A stretch of 64,000 nt of DNA from the NCBI GenBank assembly GCA_949126835.1, contig OX421495.1:30098171-30162170 (forward strand). Reading direction: 5' to 3'. The position numbers were made by a program, and so were the translations under genes. The notes under the pieces were generated by a model, which was given only the letters and a program-made list of their open reading frames with translations, had not been told where the DNA came from and ran no database searches. Source of the stretch: Anisus vortex. Its lineage: Eukaryota > Mollusca > Gastropoda > Planorbidae. Position 1 is the first letter of the stretch. Each line of letters starts with the position of its first letter. Below are positions 23,263 to 35,120 of this stretch, piece by piece.

Positions 23263-24195
23263 CTACCTCGTCTGGGTCATTGTGCTTAGGCCTAAATGAT
23301 TTTTGATATTTTTAAGTCTTGAAAATGACTTTTCTCCAGTACAATTAGTGACTATTAAACTGAAAAACAGCCGTAAGATTGATTCCACATTTGGGAAGGC
23401 CACTTGAATATTTTCTTTGAATATTATTTGATACAAGTCTGTATGCGACAATGTGGAATTTTTTTAAGGCTTAAGCGCTTGTCTCACATATGTGTGGAAA
23501 TGAAATAGTTCTTCAGTAAGATTTTGTTTGACATCTTCTGGGTATTCTTGCATTAACAGCCCAACACTTTGAACTTCCACCCTGGATAATGTAAGATCGG
23601 CAAGAAAGGAAAATATTTTCACTACATCATTATAAACAGAAGCTCTTCTTCCTAAATTTGATTCGAGTGCTTCTAATATAGGAATAAATGATTTAATCCT
23701 AAATAAATTTATCATTTGAAGAGAGTTCGTAAGGCATCAACAGGGTCAGATCAATTTTCCCTAATTCCCTTGCCTTTTACTTCTTATTATCCCTCTGGCA
23801 GTTCTCTATTCAGTATTTGGCAACATGTTTTTTGCTTGTTGCTCAAGTGCATCAAAATCTTGCATAATTTCACGTAAAATATCCAAAAGTGACCTGTACC
23901 AATCTGCTCAACTAATATTAGGGCTTTGAAGAATTTATTTACTCTTGAAAAAAGTCTCAGTATTCAATTCCAGAAATGGAACATAAACACGAATTCAAAT
24001 TCTTCCATTTTATCTAAAAGATTGCTGGCCCTCAATCTAGTATCACCCTTTGTATTATTATCTGAATGTAAATAATTGAGTGCATCAGTGATATCATTGT
24101 TATAATTTTCTAAAATAGCTTCTGTAGCTTTTGAGTGTGCCTCCCACCTAGTGTCTGATAAATATTTAGTCACTTTAGAATGAGGTTTGAAATAT
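23263..24195 (-). pseudogene. Outer hAT transposase, C-terminal half, broken
   Basis: On the minus strand, in order: VTKYLSDTRWEAHSKATEAI (about 24180-24110), a middle segment (FIPILEALESNLGRRASVYN, 23715-23464), and the hAT C-terminal domain (VAFPNVESILRLFFSLIVTN, then GEKSFSRLKNIKNHL, 23451-23263). Stops and frame changes separate the parts. The zinc-finger and DUF4371 N-terminal half is absent. The KYLSDTRWEAH block places it in the same broad ZMYM1-like hAT group as the copy in KIF6 intron 1. Confidence 0.88.
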
Positions 24196-24309
24196 GATTT
24201 CAGAACTTTTTTAAAACTTTATTTCTCCTTTTTTTCGGTCCAGTGTTTTAGTGTTCACAGTTTTAACAACAGTGTAATATTAATTTTTTAACAATTTGAA
24301 TGTAGGCCC

Positions 24310-24468
24310 CTCTTGATCTTGAGGTCTCTCTTGATCTTGAGGTCTCTCTTGATCTTGAGGTCTCTCTTGATCTTGAGGTCTCTCTTGATCTTGAGGTCTC
24401 TCTTGATCTTGAGGTCTCTCTTGATCTTGAGGTCTCTCTTGATCTTGAGGTCTCTCTTGATCTTGAGA
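24310..24468. repeat. 18-bp minisatellite, about 9 copies
   Basis: The unit CTCTTGATCTTGAGGTCT lies near the right end of the outer hAT element. The Asp-Gln-Glu-Arg-Pro repeat frame is an artefact. Confidence 0.96.
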
Positions 24469-24512
24469 CTGAAGCTTTGATAGCCTATAGGAAAATCCGG
24501 CCCTGATTAGAG

Positions 24513-25053
24513 AGTTTGTTTTCTTATTCGTTTGTGTCATGTGATCGTACTGAACTAATGAAAAATGTTGAATGCACTGGTTTCCAAAAGATCATTTGGC
24601 AAAGCTGTGCATGATCCGTGAGGGGAAGAAATAAATCTGGGATGCTGGTATGGGGGTGAAGGGTGTAAAGGTCACGTGAAAAGTGACTTACGATCCGACC
24701 ATAACTCACCGTCCATTTGTTGTTATAGAGAATAACACTTTAATTGAACCGAAAAAAAAAACACGACAAGAATGTAAATACTCTCTAAGAATGAGCTGTG
24801 GTAAACAATGGGTTTCGAGAGTACTTAATGATAAGGTCAAGGATGGCAGGTCAACGTTAGGAGACCTATCGAATTGGCGCTAGACGTGAGTAAAGGTCTA
24901 AGCGGGTCAAATCGACGAACACAAGAACACAAGAACGGTACCGGTACTGAAGAAATATCACATTCATTTCTTTGTGTATTGTATGAATAGTTGTTTATGA
25001 GTATGTATAGCACAGAAAGAAGGGAAGACAAGCTTGGGTAATGAAGATATTTG
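24513..25053. other. Unique stretch with E-box and strong splice donor
   Basis: GGTCACGTGA at 24671-24680 is an E-box. A donor-like AC|GTGAGTAAAG lies at 24886. This could be a non-coding first exon on the plus strand, but no transcript evidence is available. Confidence 0.25.
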
Positions 25054-25115
25054 GTGTGTCTATGATTGTGCTGGCTTGTCTATGATTGTGCTGGCTTGTC
25101 TATGATTGAGCTGGC
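25054..25115. repeat. 22-bp tandem repeat, 3 copies
   Basis: The unit is GTCTATGATTGTGCTGGCTT with two extra bases. The last copy has GAG for GTG. Confidence 0.9.
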
Positions 25116-25657
25116 TGTTTCTGTAACACGCTTCAGCTTGCCTGTGTACAGTTTAATCAAGTAAGGAGACAAGATAAAAAAGACTTCAATATAATGCTTG
25201 TATTTTGTTCCCTACCTAGTTCTGAGATTTAAACCCAAGCTTTGTTTAAAAAGTAAAACATTAACGGGTCAGTTTAAATTGAAGATGAATCGAAAGGCGA
25301 AAACTTGAGCCCCTCTTGTTCTCTCCCATCTAGAAGATTCTTTTGAAGAGTAAAGCGACTGCATCGGTTTACATTTGTTAGCTTCCAACGTTCCTGTTAG
25401 AGATGTCACGCTGACCTGATCACAAAGTAAAAGTAGGTCTACCCCGTTACACCAATATCTTAAAATGGCTACCTAAATGTCTTTGTTAAGAAATGACATA
25501 TTTTTTTAATCATTTAGGGACATACAATTAGCTATAGTATTAAATATTACAGTTACATACGCTCCTTCGGTAATGACAAGTCTTAACAAATATTATGCAT
25601 GTTTAAAAGGTCGACAAAAAGACATTTCCGGTCTTATTCGATCATTTACTTCAAAAC
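25116..25657. other. Intergenic, no gene recognised
   Basis: Unique AT-rich sequence. Confidence 0.5.
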
Positions 25658-25810
25658 ATGTCTGTGTGCTACGTTACTGGTTGTACGAAAATATGTAGAT
25701 AATTACATTTTTATTTCATTTCCAAAAGATGGCGACAAAAGAAAACGATGGATTGTGAATGTCAGATTTGAAGAATGACCTATTTATAATCCCAAACTAA
25801 TTGCTTGATG
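25658..25810 (+). pseudogene. THAP zinc-finger domain remnant
   Basis: ATG at 25658 reads MSVCYVTGCTK, fitting the first cysteine pair of a THAP domain (C-x-C within the first dozen residues). After a one-base frame change it continues YIFISFPKDGDKRKRWIVNV, then RFEE and a stop. FPKDGDxRKxWIxNVR is a strong THAP signature from family knowledge. The later CxxHF part is not recognisable. With a frameshift and stop it is broken. It could come from a P-element-like transposon or a host THAP gene copy. Confidence 0.65.
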
Positions 25811-26752
25811 CAAAATAATGTTCGTGTTGTTGTTTTTTATGAATCTCCGCATTGTGTTTTTTAATTACCAAGGACTCAACTCTTGACTAATTGATTTTAT
25901 AAACAAAAGCTTAATTTAACCTTTTTAAATTTAACTAACACTTTGAGTATTAATTAACGCCTACTCACTTTTGATGTTAAAAAGGGATTCCTCATAACTA
26001 ATCTTGCAGCCGTTGTATATTTCGAAAAGACCAGAACTGGCCGTCGAGGCTCAAATCGATTGTCAAACACTACCAAAAGCATGGTATTTGTTTACGAAAA
26101 TGGCGGGAAATGTCAACGGAAGCACGTGACCTCTTCCATTTGAAATGGTTACGCCTCCGCTCCTTCTATCTAGAAGATTATTGGGTCCTCCGGTATCGGT
26201 GCATTGAGTCTAATCTTGCATTTTGAAAAGGGTTTTCAATGTGCATATAATATTTTCCTGGTTGTTGTGTGTGTCTTTTGGTTTGGGTTTGTTCAGGTAT
26301 TGAACCCATTTCAAGTCTTGTTATCACTCTTGAAAAATAAAGATAATTTAAATGTGTATATTGCGGAAGCGGAAACAATTTGTTTTTCTCTTTGCATCTT
26401 TCTGGGTATTTCATTAGAATTCATTAGATGGCTGTGTCGTATTTAGTTAGAATTTAATACATTGACTTTGTGTAGTATTACTACTTTGCTTACTTGTTTA
26501 AACTTGATGGTTTAACTCATAGTAGATCTTATAGTATTAGCCTACACTAAACAAGGGTGAGTTTTTCTTTGTAATAATTTAAAGAACGTTATTACTCTAA
26601 GTAAGCTATAGATCTACTAAATTTTTTCTAGATTCTAGTCTAATACTCAGTCTAAATTATTTGTTATTTAGTTATTTTTTCGTCTCGTGAATGGCCTAAT
26701 TTATATTTAAATGTGAAAACTGAAATTAAAAATATTAAAAAGTAATAAAAGT
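25811..26752. other. Unique stretch including a promoter-like patch
   Basis: Besides the patch at 26090-26140 (listed separately), no exon with good splice sites was found. Small open frames near 26180-26450 lack family features. Confidence 0.5.
26090..26140 (+). promoter_or_regulatory. Promoter-like motif cluster (YY1-type, E-box)
   Basis: AAAATGGCGGGAAA (YY1-like) at 26097-26110 is followed by GGAAGCACGTGACC (E-box) at 26119-26132. Such motifs cluster at animal housekeeping promoters. It could serve DAAM or a missed transcript. Inference only. Confidence 0.25.
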
Positions 26753-27610
26753 ACTAGAGTCTAGACAAGCATTCAGTGTAATAGAATCAAAGAATACTAG
26801 AGTCTAGACAAGCATTCAGTGTAATAGAATCAAAGAATACTAGAGTCTAGACAAGCATTCAGTGTAATAGAATCAAAGAATACTAGAGTCTAGACAAGTA
26901 TTCAGTGTAATAGAATTAAAGAATACTAAAGTCTAGACAAGCATTCAGTGTAATAGAATCAAAGAATACTAAAGTCTAGACAAGCATTCAGTGTAATAGA
27001 ATCAAAGAATACTAGAGTCTAGACAAGCATTCAGTGTAATAGAATCAAAGAATACTAGAGTCTAGACAAGCATTCAGTGTAATAGAAACAAAGAATACTA
27101 AAGTCTAGACAAGCATTCAGTGTAATAGAATCAAAGAATACTAGAGTCTAGACAAGCATTCAGTGTAATAGAATCAAAGAATACTAGAGTCTAGACAAGC
27201 ATTCAGTGTAATAGAATCAAAGAATACTAAAGTCTAGACAAGCATTCAGTGTAATAGAATCAAAGAATACTAGAGTCTAGACAAGCATTCAGTGTAATAG
27301 AATCAAAGAATACTAAAGTCTAGACAAGCATTCAGTGTAATAGAATCAAAGAATACTAAAGTCTAGACAAGCATTCAGTGTAATAGAATCAAAGAATACT
27401 AGAGTCTAGACAAGCATTCAGTGTAATAGAATCAAAGAATACTAGAGTCTAGACAAGCATTCAGTGTAATAGAATCAAAGAATACTAGAGTCTAGACAAG
27501 CATTCAGTGTAATAGAATCAAAGAATACTAGAGTCTAGACAAGCATTCAGTGTAATAGAATCAAAGAATACTAAAGTCTAGACAAGCATTCAGTGTAATA
27601 GAATCAAAGA
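26753..27610. repeat. 43-bp minisatellite, 20 copies
   Basis: The unit includes CTAGAGTCTAGACAAGCATT and CAGTGTAATAGAATCAAAG. The main variant is CTAAAGTC for CTAGAGTC. Confidence 0.97.
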
Positions 27611-27641
27611 GTCGCGTGATACCTTATACTTTATCGTTCAC

Positions 27642-27642
27642 G

Positions 27643-27735
<93 letters not shown>
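27642..27735. repeat. AT dinucleotide run
   Basis: About 94 bp of (AT)n with small breaks. Confidence 0.95.
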
Positions 27736-27736
<1 letters not shown>

Positions 27737-27756
27737 CGTAGGCCGAGTTTTCAAAA

Positions 27757-27885
27757 TGGCCTCGCTCATAAAGGAAATGTTCTACACGTGGATGATGTAC
27801 TTCCGCTCTCCACGGCGAGCTTCTGAATATAAAAGGCTAACGGAAAATAACAGTAAATTGAACAGAAACATGGATGCATTTTGAC
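27757..27885 (+). other. Short open frame, 42 codons
   Basis: Between the AT run and the 28-bp array, a frame starts MASLIKEMFYTWMMYFRSPR and ends MDAF. The context AAAATGG is good. No family is recognised and it may be chance. Confidence 0.15.
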
Positions 27886-27934
27886 TACGCTGAACTGATA
27901 GCACCTATTACTTAACATCATTTAAAACATTGAC

Positions 27935-30770
27935 CAAATTGCATGACTAGACTGACTAGACTCAAATTGCATGACTAGACTGACTAGACTCAAATTGCAT
28001 GACTAGACTGACTAGACTCAAATTGCATGACTAGACTGACTAGACTCAAATTGCATGACTAGACTGACTAGACTCAAATTGCATGACTAGACTGACTAGA
28101 CTCAAATTGCATGACTAGACTGACTAGACTCAAATTGCATGACTAGACTGACTAGACTCAAATTGCATGACTAGACTGACTAGACTCAAATTGCATGACT
28201 AGACTGACTAGACTCAAATTGCATGACTAGACTGACTAGACTCAAATTGCATGACTAGACTGACTAGACTCAAATTGCATGACTAGACTGACTAGACTCA
28301 AATTGCATGACTAGACTGACTAGACTCAAATTGCATGACTAGACTGACTAGACTCAAATTGCATGACTAGACTGACTAGACTCAAATTGCATGACTAGAC
28401 TGACTAGACTCAAATTGCATGACTAGACTGACTAGACTCAAATTGCATGACTAGACTGACTAGACTCAAATTGCATGACTAGACTGACTAGACTCAAATT
28501 GCATGACTAGACTGACTAGACTCAAATTGCATGACTAGACTGACTAGACTCAAATTGCATGACTAGACTGACTAGACTCAAATTGCATGACTAGACTGAC
28601 TAGACTCAAATTGCATGACTAGACTGACTAGACTCAAATTGCATGACTAGACTGACTAGACTCAAATTGCATGACTAGACTGACTAGACTCAAATTGCAT
28701 GACTAGACTGACTAGACTCAAATTGCATGACTAGACTGACTAGACTCAAATTGCATGACTAGACTGACTAGACTCAAATTGCATGACTAGACTGACTAGA
28801 CTCAAATTGCATGACTAGACTGACTAGACTCAAATTGCATGACTAGACTGACTAGACTCAAATTGCATGACTAGACTGACTAGACTCAAATTGCATGACT
28901 AGACTGACTAGACTCAAATTGCATGACTAGACTGACTAGACTCAAATTGCATGACTAGACTGACTAGACTCAAATTGCATGACTAGACTGACTAGACTCA
29001 AATTGCATGACTAGACTGACTAGACTCAAATTGCATGACTAGACTGACTAGACTCAAATTGCATGACTAGACTGACTAGACTCAAATTGCATGACTAGAC
29101 TGACTAGACTCAAATTGCATGACTAGACTGACTAGACTCAAATTGCATGACTAGACTGACTAGACTCAAATTGCATGACTAGACTGACTAGACTCAAATT
29201 GCATGACTAGACTGACTAGACTCAAATTGCATGACTAGACTGACTAGACTCAAATTGCATGACTAGACTGACTAGACTTAAATTGCATGACTAGACTGAC
29301 TAGACTCAAATTGCATGACTAGACTGACTAGACTCAAATTGCATGACTAGACTGACTAGACTCAAATTGCATGACTAGACTGACTAGACTCAAATTACAT
29401 GACTAGACTGACTAGACTCAAATTACATGACTAGACTGACTAGACTCAAATTGCATGACTAGACTGACTAGACTCAAATTGCATGACTAGACTGACTAGA
29501 CTCAAATTGCATGACTAGACTGACTAGACTCAAATTGCATGACTAGACTGACTAGACTCAAATTGCATGACTAGACTGACTAGACTCAAATTGCATGACT
29601 AGACTGACTAGACTCAAATTGCATGACTAGACTGACTAGACTCAAATTGCATGACTAGACTGACTAGATTCAAATTACATGACTAGACTGACTAGACTCA
29701 AATTACATGACTAGACTGACTAGACTCAAATTGCATGACTAGACTGACTAGACTCAAATTACATGACTAGACTGACTAGACTCAAATTACACGACTAGAC
29801 TGACTAGACTCAAATTACATGACTAGACTGACTAGACTTAAATTACATGACTAGACTGACTAGACTCAAATTGCATGACTAGACTGACTAGACTCAAATT
29901 GCATGACTAGACTGACTAGACTCAAATTACATGACTAGACTGACTATACTCAAATTACATGACTAGACTGACTAGACTCAAATTGCATGACTAGACTGAC
30001 TAGACTCAAATTGCATGACTAGACTGACTAGACTCAAATTGCATGACTAGACTGACTAGACTCAAATTACATGACTAGACTGACTAGACTCAAATTACAT
30101 GACTAGACTGACTAGACTCAAATTACATGACTAGACTGACTAGACTCAAATTGCATGACTAGACTGACTAGACTCAAATTGCATGACTAGACTGACTAGA
30201 CTCAAATTACATGACTAGACTGACTAGACTCAAATTACATGACTAGACTGACTAGACTCAAATTGCATGACTAGACTGACTAGACTCAAATTGCATGACT
30301 AGACTGACTAGACTCAAATTGCATGACTAGACTGACTAGACTCAAATTACATGACTAGACTGACTAGACTCAAATTACATGACTAGACTGACTAGACTCA
30401 AATTACATGACTAGACTGACTAGACTCAAATTGCATGACTAGACTGACTAGACTCAAATTACATGACTAGACTGACTAGACTCAAATTACATGACTAGAC
30501 TGACTAGACTCAAATTACATGACTAGACTGACTAGACTCAAATTGCATGACTAGACTGACTAGACTCAAATTGCATGACTAGACTGACTAGACTCAAATT
30601 ACATGACTAGACTGACTAGACTCAAATTGCATGACTAGACTGACTAGACTCAAATTACATGACTAGACTGACTAGACTCAAATTACATGACTAGACTGAC
30701 TAGACTCAAATTACATGACTAGACTGACTAGACTCAAATTACATGACTAGACTGACTAGACTCAAATTAC
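27935..30770. repeat. 28-bp satellite array, 101 copies
   Basis: The unit contains TGACTAGAC twice in a row followed by TCAAATTGCA. The left half is nearly perfect. From about 29393 on, GCAT/ACAT variants alternate in blocks. Confidence 0.98.
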
Positions 30771-30810
30771 GGTTAAGTATGGAGGTGCAATAATCATCTG
30801 GATAGAAAAT

Positions 30811-31637
30811 TTACAAAAAACTGTTCGATATAGCCTGCTTAAGTAAGCCTCATTAAAATCCCATTTTACAAAAAACTGTTCGATATAGCCTGCTTAAGTA
30901 AGCCTCATTAAAATCCCATTTTACAAAAAACTGTTCGATATAGCCTGCTTAAGTAAGCCTCATTAAAATCCCATTTTACAAAAAACTGTTCGATATAGCC
31001 TGCTTAAGTAAGCCTCATTAAAATCCCATTTTACAAAAAACTGTTCGATATAGCCTGCTTAAGTAAGCCTCATTAAAATCCCATTTTACAAAAAACTGTT
31101 CGATATAGCCTGCTTAAGTAAGCCTCATTAAAATCCCATTTTACAAAAAACTGTTCGATATAGCCTGCTTAAGTAAGCCTCATTAAAATCCCATTTTACA
31201 AAAAACTGTTCGATATAGCCTGCTTAAGTAAGCCTCATTAAAATCCCATTTTACAAAAAACTGTTCGATATAGCCTGCTTAAGTAAGCCTCATTAAAATC
31301 CCATTTTACAAAAAACTGTTCGATATAGCCTGCTTAAGTAAGCCTCATTAAAATCCCATTTTACAAAAAACTGTTCGATATAGCCTGCTTAAGTAAGCCT
31401 CATTAAAATCCCATTTTACAAAAAACTGTTCGATATAGCCTGCTTAAGTAAGCCTCATTAAAATCCCATTTTACAAAAAACTGTTCGATATAGCCTGCTT
31501 AAGTAAGCCTCATTAAAATCCCATTTTACAAAAAACTGTTCGATATAGCCTGCTTAAGTAAGCCTCATTAAAATCCCATTTTACAAAAAACTGTTCGATA
31601 TAGCCTGCTTAAGTAAGCCTCATTAAAATCCCATTTT
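30811..31637. repeat. 55-bp tandem array, 15 near-identical copies
   Basis: The unit includes TTACAAAAAACTGTTCGATA and GCCTGCTTAAGTAAGCC. The core CTTAAGTAAG / GGCTTACTTAAGCAGGC is a small palindrome in each unit. Confidence 0.97.
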
Positions 31638-32245
31638 GCTTTTTAAAAAAAGCTAAACAAAATGTGTGGGCCTATATATATAGGCCTATATAAGATATAG
31701 AGATTTCCTTGTTTAGCTTTGGCACGAAGCTTCTGTGGTTAAAATAATTACTATCACGTCAGTGAGAATTGAAATTGTGTGGCTGAAAGCCATGGTACTT
31801 GCCAATAAAGAGGGCAATATGATAATCGAATACTATTAAATAGTTATACAAGTTATATAAAATAAATATAAATTCTAGTAAAAGTATCGTATTGGAAATG
31901 ATTTAAAATGAATGACTGCGACTACAGCCCGGAAGCTGGTAAGGATATCTTTAGTCTTTAGGGTTTACGTCTAGTCTAAGCATCTAAGTAAACTCAGTTA
32001 ACCCCCTCCCCCCACTTATAGTTAACGTGTCTATCTTGTGGTAAACATACAGCAAAGCGTGCGGTAGCCAATTATTTTGTCACGGGACGAGAAGTACAAG
32101 ACGATGGAATCCGGGAACGAACAACCCTTGCTAATTATCATAATTAGCGGCCCATTCCTCCTCCCTCCATTTCCCCTCCCCGTTACATGTACACATTTTT
32201 AAATCAATGACTGTTGTATTTTTCTCTCTACACACTAAAATTGTG
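31638..32245. other. Unique stretch, with one exon-like start at 31908
   Basis: ATG at 31908 opens MNDCDYSPEA and reaches a strong donor G|GTAAGG at 31939. No continuation was found. It may be an alternative first exon or chance. Confidence 0.25.
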
Positions 32246-32637
32246 CAAAATATAATTGTTACAAAATATAATTGTTACAAAATATAATTGTTACAAAATA
32301 TAATTGTTACAAAATATAATTGTTACAAAATATAATTGTTACAAAATATAATTGTTACAAAATATAATTGTTACAAAATATAATTGTTACAAAATATAAT
32401 TGTTACAAAATATAATTGTTACAAAATATAATTGTTACAAAATATAATTGTTACAAAATATAATTGTTACAAAATATAATTGTTACAAAATATAATTGTT
32501 ACAAAATATAATTGTTACAAAATATAATTGTTACAAAATATAATTGTTACAAAATATAATTGTTACAAAATATAATTGTTACAAAATATAATTGTTACAA
32601 AATATAATTGTTACAAAATATAATTGTTACAAAATAC
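32246..32637. repeat. 16-bp tandem array, about 24 copies
   Basis: The unit is ACAAAATATAATTGTT, essentially invariant until the last copy (ATACAAT). Confidence 0.97.
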
Positions 32638-33382
32638 AATATATGAGGAAAATATATTATTTATGATGAAAGTAAATGAATATCAAGCGGATTTGGATTC
32701 CATCTTTCTTAAGTCATGAACCTTTTGCGGTAAATTTAGCCAGCAACACTGTCATTCTCCTCACATGTCGCGTCTACTTTTGACTCCCTCCTCCCCAAAA
32801 TAATAGTCCACATTTCTTCATCTGCCCATGTAGGACGCTAGGGGGCCCATTGAAATTTGCCTACACTATCAATTAAAGTTACTTGGGGTATCGAGTAGTG
32901 TATAATGTTACAAAGTACAAATACCGGATTTAATGGTATGGAGTTTTAGTGTCTGTGTATTTGATAATTTATATCATCTAGATTCTAGATTGATGTCTTC
33001 ATTTTTTTTTACATTTTTTTTTTGCCATCTAGATTTACGTCTTCTTTATGAATTATTTTGTTATTGAGCAGACGTTTCTGAAGCCATGCTATGTGCACCC
33101 CATGTTGCTTAACAATGACCTTGGAAAATAGTTAATAGATTCCTTTGATCAGTTATAGTGTGTCTAGGCTTGACATCTTTTTGTGGAGAAATGACTTGTT
33201 GATGATGTTGCTATAGTGCAACAGAGGTCTAGTGGCTAGAATGGAGTCTCAAAGCCTAGACTGTTTTAGATCTAAATAGATTTTAGTAAGCCAGAATAAC
33301 TGGACATAGGTTTTGAACTTTTTTCTCTTCCTTTCGCTGCCCGGCAATTTTGTTTTCTTGGTCCATTACTGAGTAGCAACCG
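32638..33382. other. Intergenic, no gene recognised
   Basis: Unique AT-rich sequence. Confidence 0.55.
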
Positions 33383-34298
33383 CATTTGGTAAACTGTGGT
33401 ACAGGGTTGATGTAGTCTATACCAACCATACATTTGGTAAACTGTGGTACAGGGTTGATGTAGTCTATACCAACCATACATTTGGTAAACTGTGGTACAG
33501 GGTTGATGTAGTCTATACCAACCACACATTTGGTAAACTGTGGTACAGGGTTGATGTAGTCTATACCAACCACACATTTGGTAAACTGTGGTACAGGGTT
33601 GATGTAGTCTATACCAACCATACATTTGGTAAACTGTGGTACAGGGTTGATGTAGTCTATACCAACCACACATTTGGTAAACTGTGGTACAGGGTTGATG
33701 TAGTCTATACCAACCACACATTTGGTAAACTGTGGTACAGGGTTGATGTAGTCTATACCAACCACACATTTGGTAAACTGTGGTACAGGGTTGATGTAGT
33801 CTATACCAACCATACATTTGGTAAACTGTGGTACAGGGTTGATTTTGTCTATACCAACCACACATTTGGTAAACTGTGGTACAGGGTTGATTTTGTCTAT
33901 ACCAACCACACATTTGGTAAACTGTGGTACAGGGTTGATGTAGTCTATACCAACCATACATTTGGTAAACTGTGGTACAGGGTTGATTTTGTCTATACCA
34001 ACCACACATTTGGTAAACTGTGGTACAGGGTTGATTTTGTCTATACCAACCACACATTTGGTAAACTGTGGTACAGGGTTGATGTAGTCTATACCAACCA
34101 TACATTTGGTAAACTGTGGTACAGGGTTGGTTTTGTCTATACCAACCACACATTTGGTAAACTGTGGTACAGGGTTGATTTTGTCTATACCAACCACACA
34201 TTTGGTAAACTGTGGTACAGGGTTGATTTCGTCTATACCAACCACACATTTGGTAAACTGTGGTACAGGATTGATTTTGTCTATACCAACCATACATG
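33383..34298. repeat. 48-bp minisatellite, 19 copies
   Basis: The unit includes CATTTGGTAAACTGTGGTAC and AGGGTTGATGTAGTC. Two variants (GATGTAG, GATTTTG) form ordered blocks: mostly the first on the left, mixed in the middle, mostly the second on the right. Long minus-strand frames are artefacts. Confidence 0.97.
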
Positions 34299-34489
34299 CC
34301 ACAATAAAAGCATAACGTTTAATATTACAACTGTGGCTACACAAAACAAATAGGCCATGCTGGCAATGGTAATAACCTACTTCATTCACATTTGAGACTG
34401 TGAGAATAGATCTTTTTATGATGCGATTTTATTTATGTGAACACAAGGCTACACCAATACTGAGATAGTTTGTATGTAGTTTATATTAG

Positions 34490-34663
34490 TATGGTGGCCG
34501 AGCGTCAGCGCGTTCGGCTGGCGTACCGAAGGTCCTAGGTTCCTTAGTCTACCCAGTCTAATGGGTACCTGACTTTAGTTGGGGTAAAGTAACGGCGGCT
34601 GGCCACACAATCCTCTAGAATGCCGTGGCCACTGCACAGACTTCCGTTGTAAAATCTGATTAA
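34490..34663 (+). mobile_element. tRNA-derived SINE, best copy
   Basis: The head GGTGGCCGAGCGTCAGCG with TCGGCTGGCGTACCGAAGG and GGTCCTAGGTTCC resembles a tRNA with A-box and B-box (Ser/Leu-like). The body follows with TAATGGGTACCTGACTTTAG and GCCGTGGCCACTGCACAG. Confidence 0.75.
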
Positions 34664-35120
34664 GAACTATTCATCCATAGCTTTAATATACGGCACTTTT
34701 GGGATACATTGTGTCGAAATACTTTATTAGAACTATTCATCCATAGCTTTAATATACGGCACTTTTTGGATACATTGTGTCGAAATACTTTATTAGAACT
34801 ATTCATCCATAGCTTTATTATACGGCACTTTTGGGATACATTGTGTCGAAATACTTTATTAGAACTATTCATCCATAGCTTTAATATACGGCACTTTTGG
34901 GATACATTGTGTCGAAATACTTTATTAGAACTATTCATCCATAGCTTTAATATACGGCACTTTTGGGATACATTGTGTCGAAATACTTTATTAGAACTAT
35001 TCATCCATAGCTTTAATATACGGCACTTTTGGGATACATTGTGTCGAAATACTTTATTAGAACTATACATCCATAGCTTTAATATACGGCACTTTTGGGA
35101 TACATTGTGTCGAAAGACTT
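34663..35120. repeat. 66-bp minisatellite, about 7 copies
   Basis: The unit includes AGAACTATTCATCCATAGCT and CATTGTGTCGAAATACTT. It starts directly at the SINE 3' end. The unit is divisible by three, so frames on both strands are artefacts. Confidence 0.96.

Larger units (their letters stand above)
18923..24504 (-). mobile_element. Outer hAT element, interrupted by a second hAT
   Basis: The ends TAAGGGCCGGATTT and AAATCCGGCCCT are inverted. Both are flanked by the 8-bp sequence GATTAGAG (18915-18922 and 24505-24512). GGCCCTAGGCTATTCC on the left is echoed by GATAGCCTATAGG on the right. Without the inner insertion (19058-22861 plus duplication) it would be about 1.8 kb. Transposase remains lie on the minus strand. 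Confidence 0.85.

Noticed and set aside
27642..27735. AT run as a TATA promoter
   Set aside because: A dinucleotide microsatellite, with no gene placed to use it.
26753..31637. CRISPR-like appearance of regularly spaced repeats
   Set aside because: Units are directly adjacent with no unique spacers, and the DNA is eukaryotic. Ordinary tandem satellites.
33272..34389. Two long minus-strand frames (341 and 368 residues)
   Set aside because: Product of the 48-bp repeat. The two frames overlap each other in different phases, as expected for a repeat.
34490..34560. Possible functional tRNA gene
   Set aside because: The B-box is degenerate, the acceptor stem does not pair, and the sequence runs into a SINE body shared with other copies.
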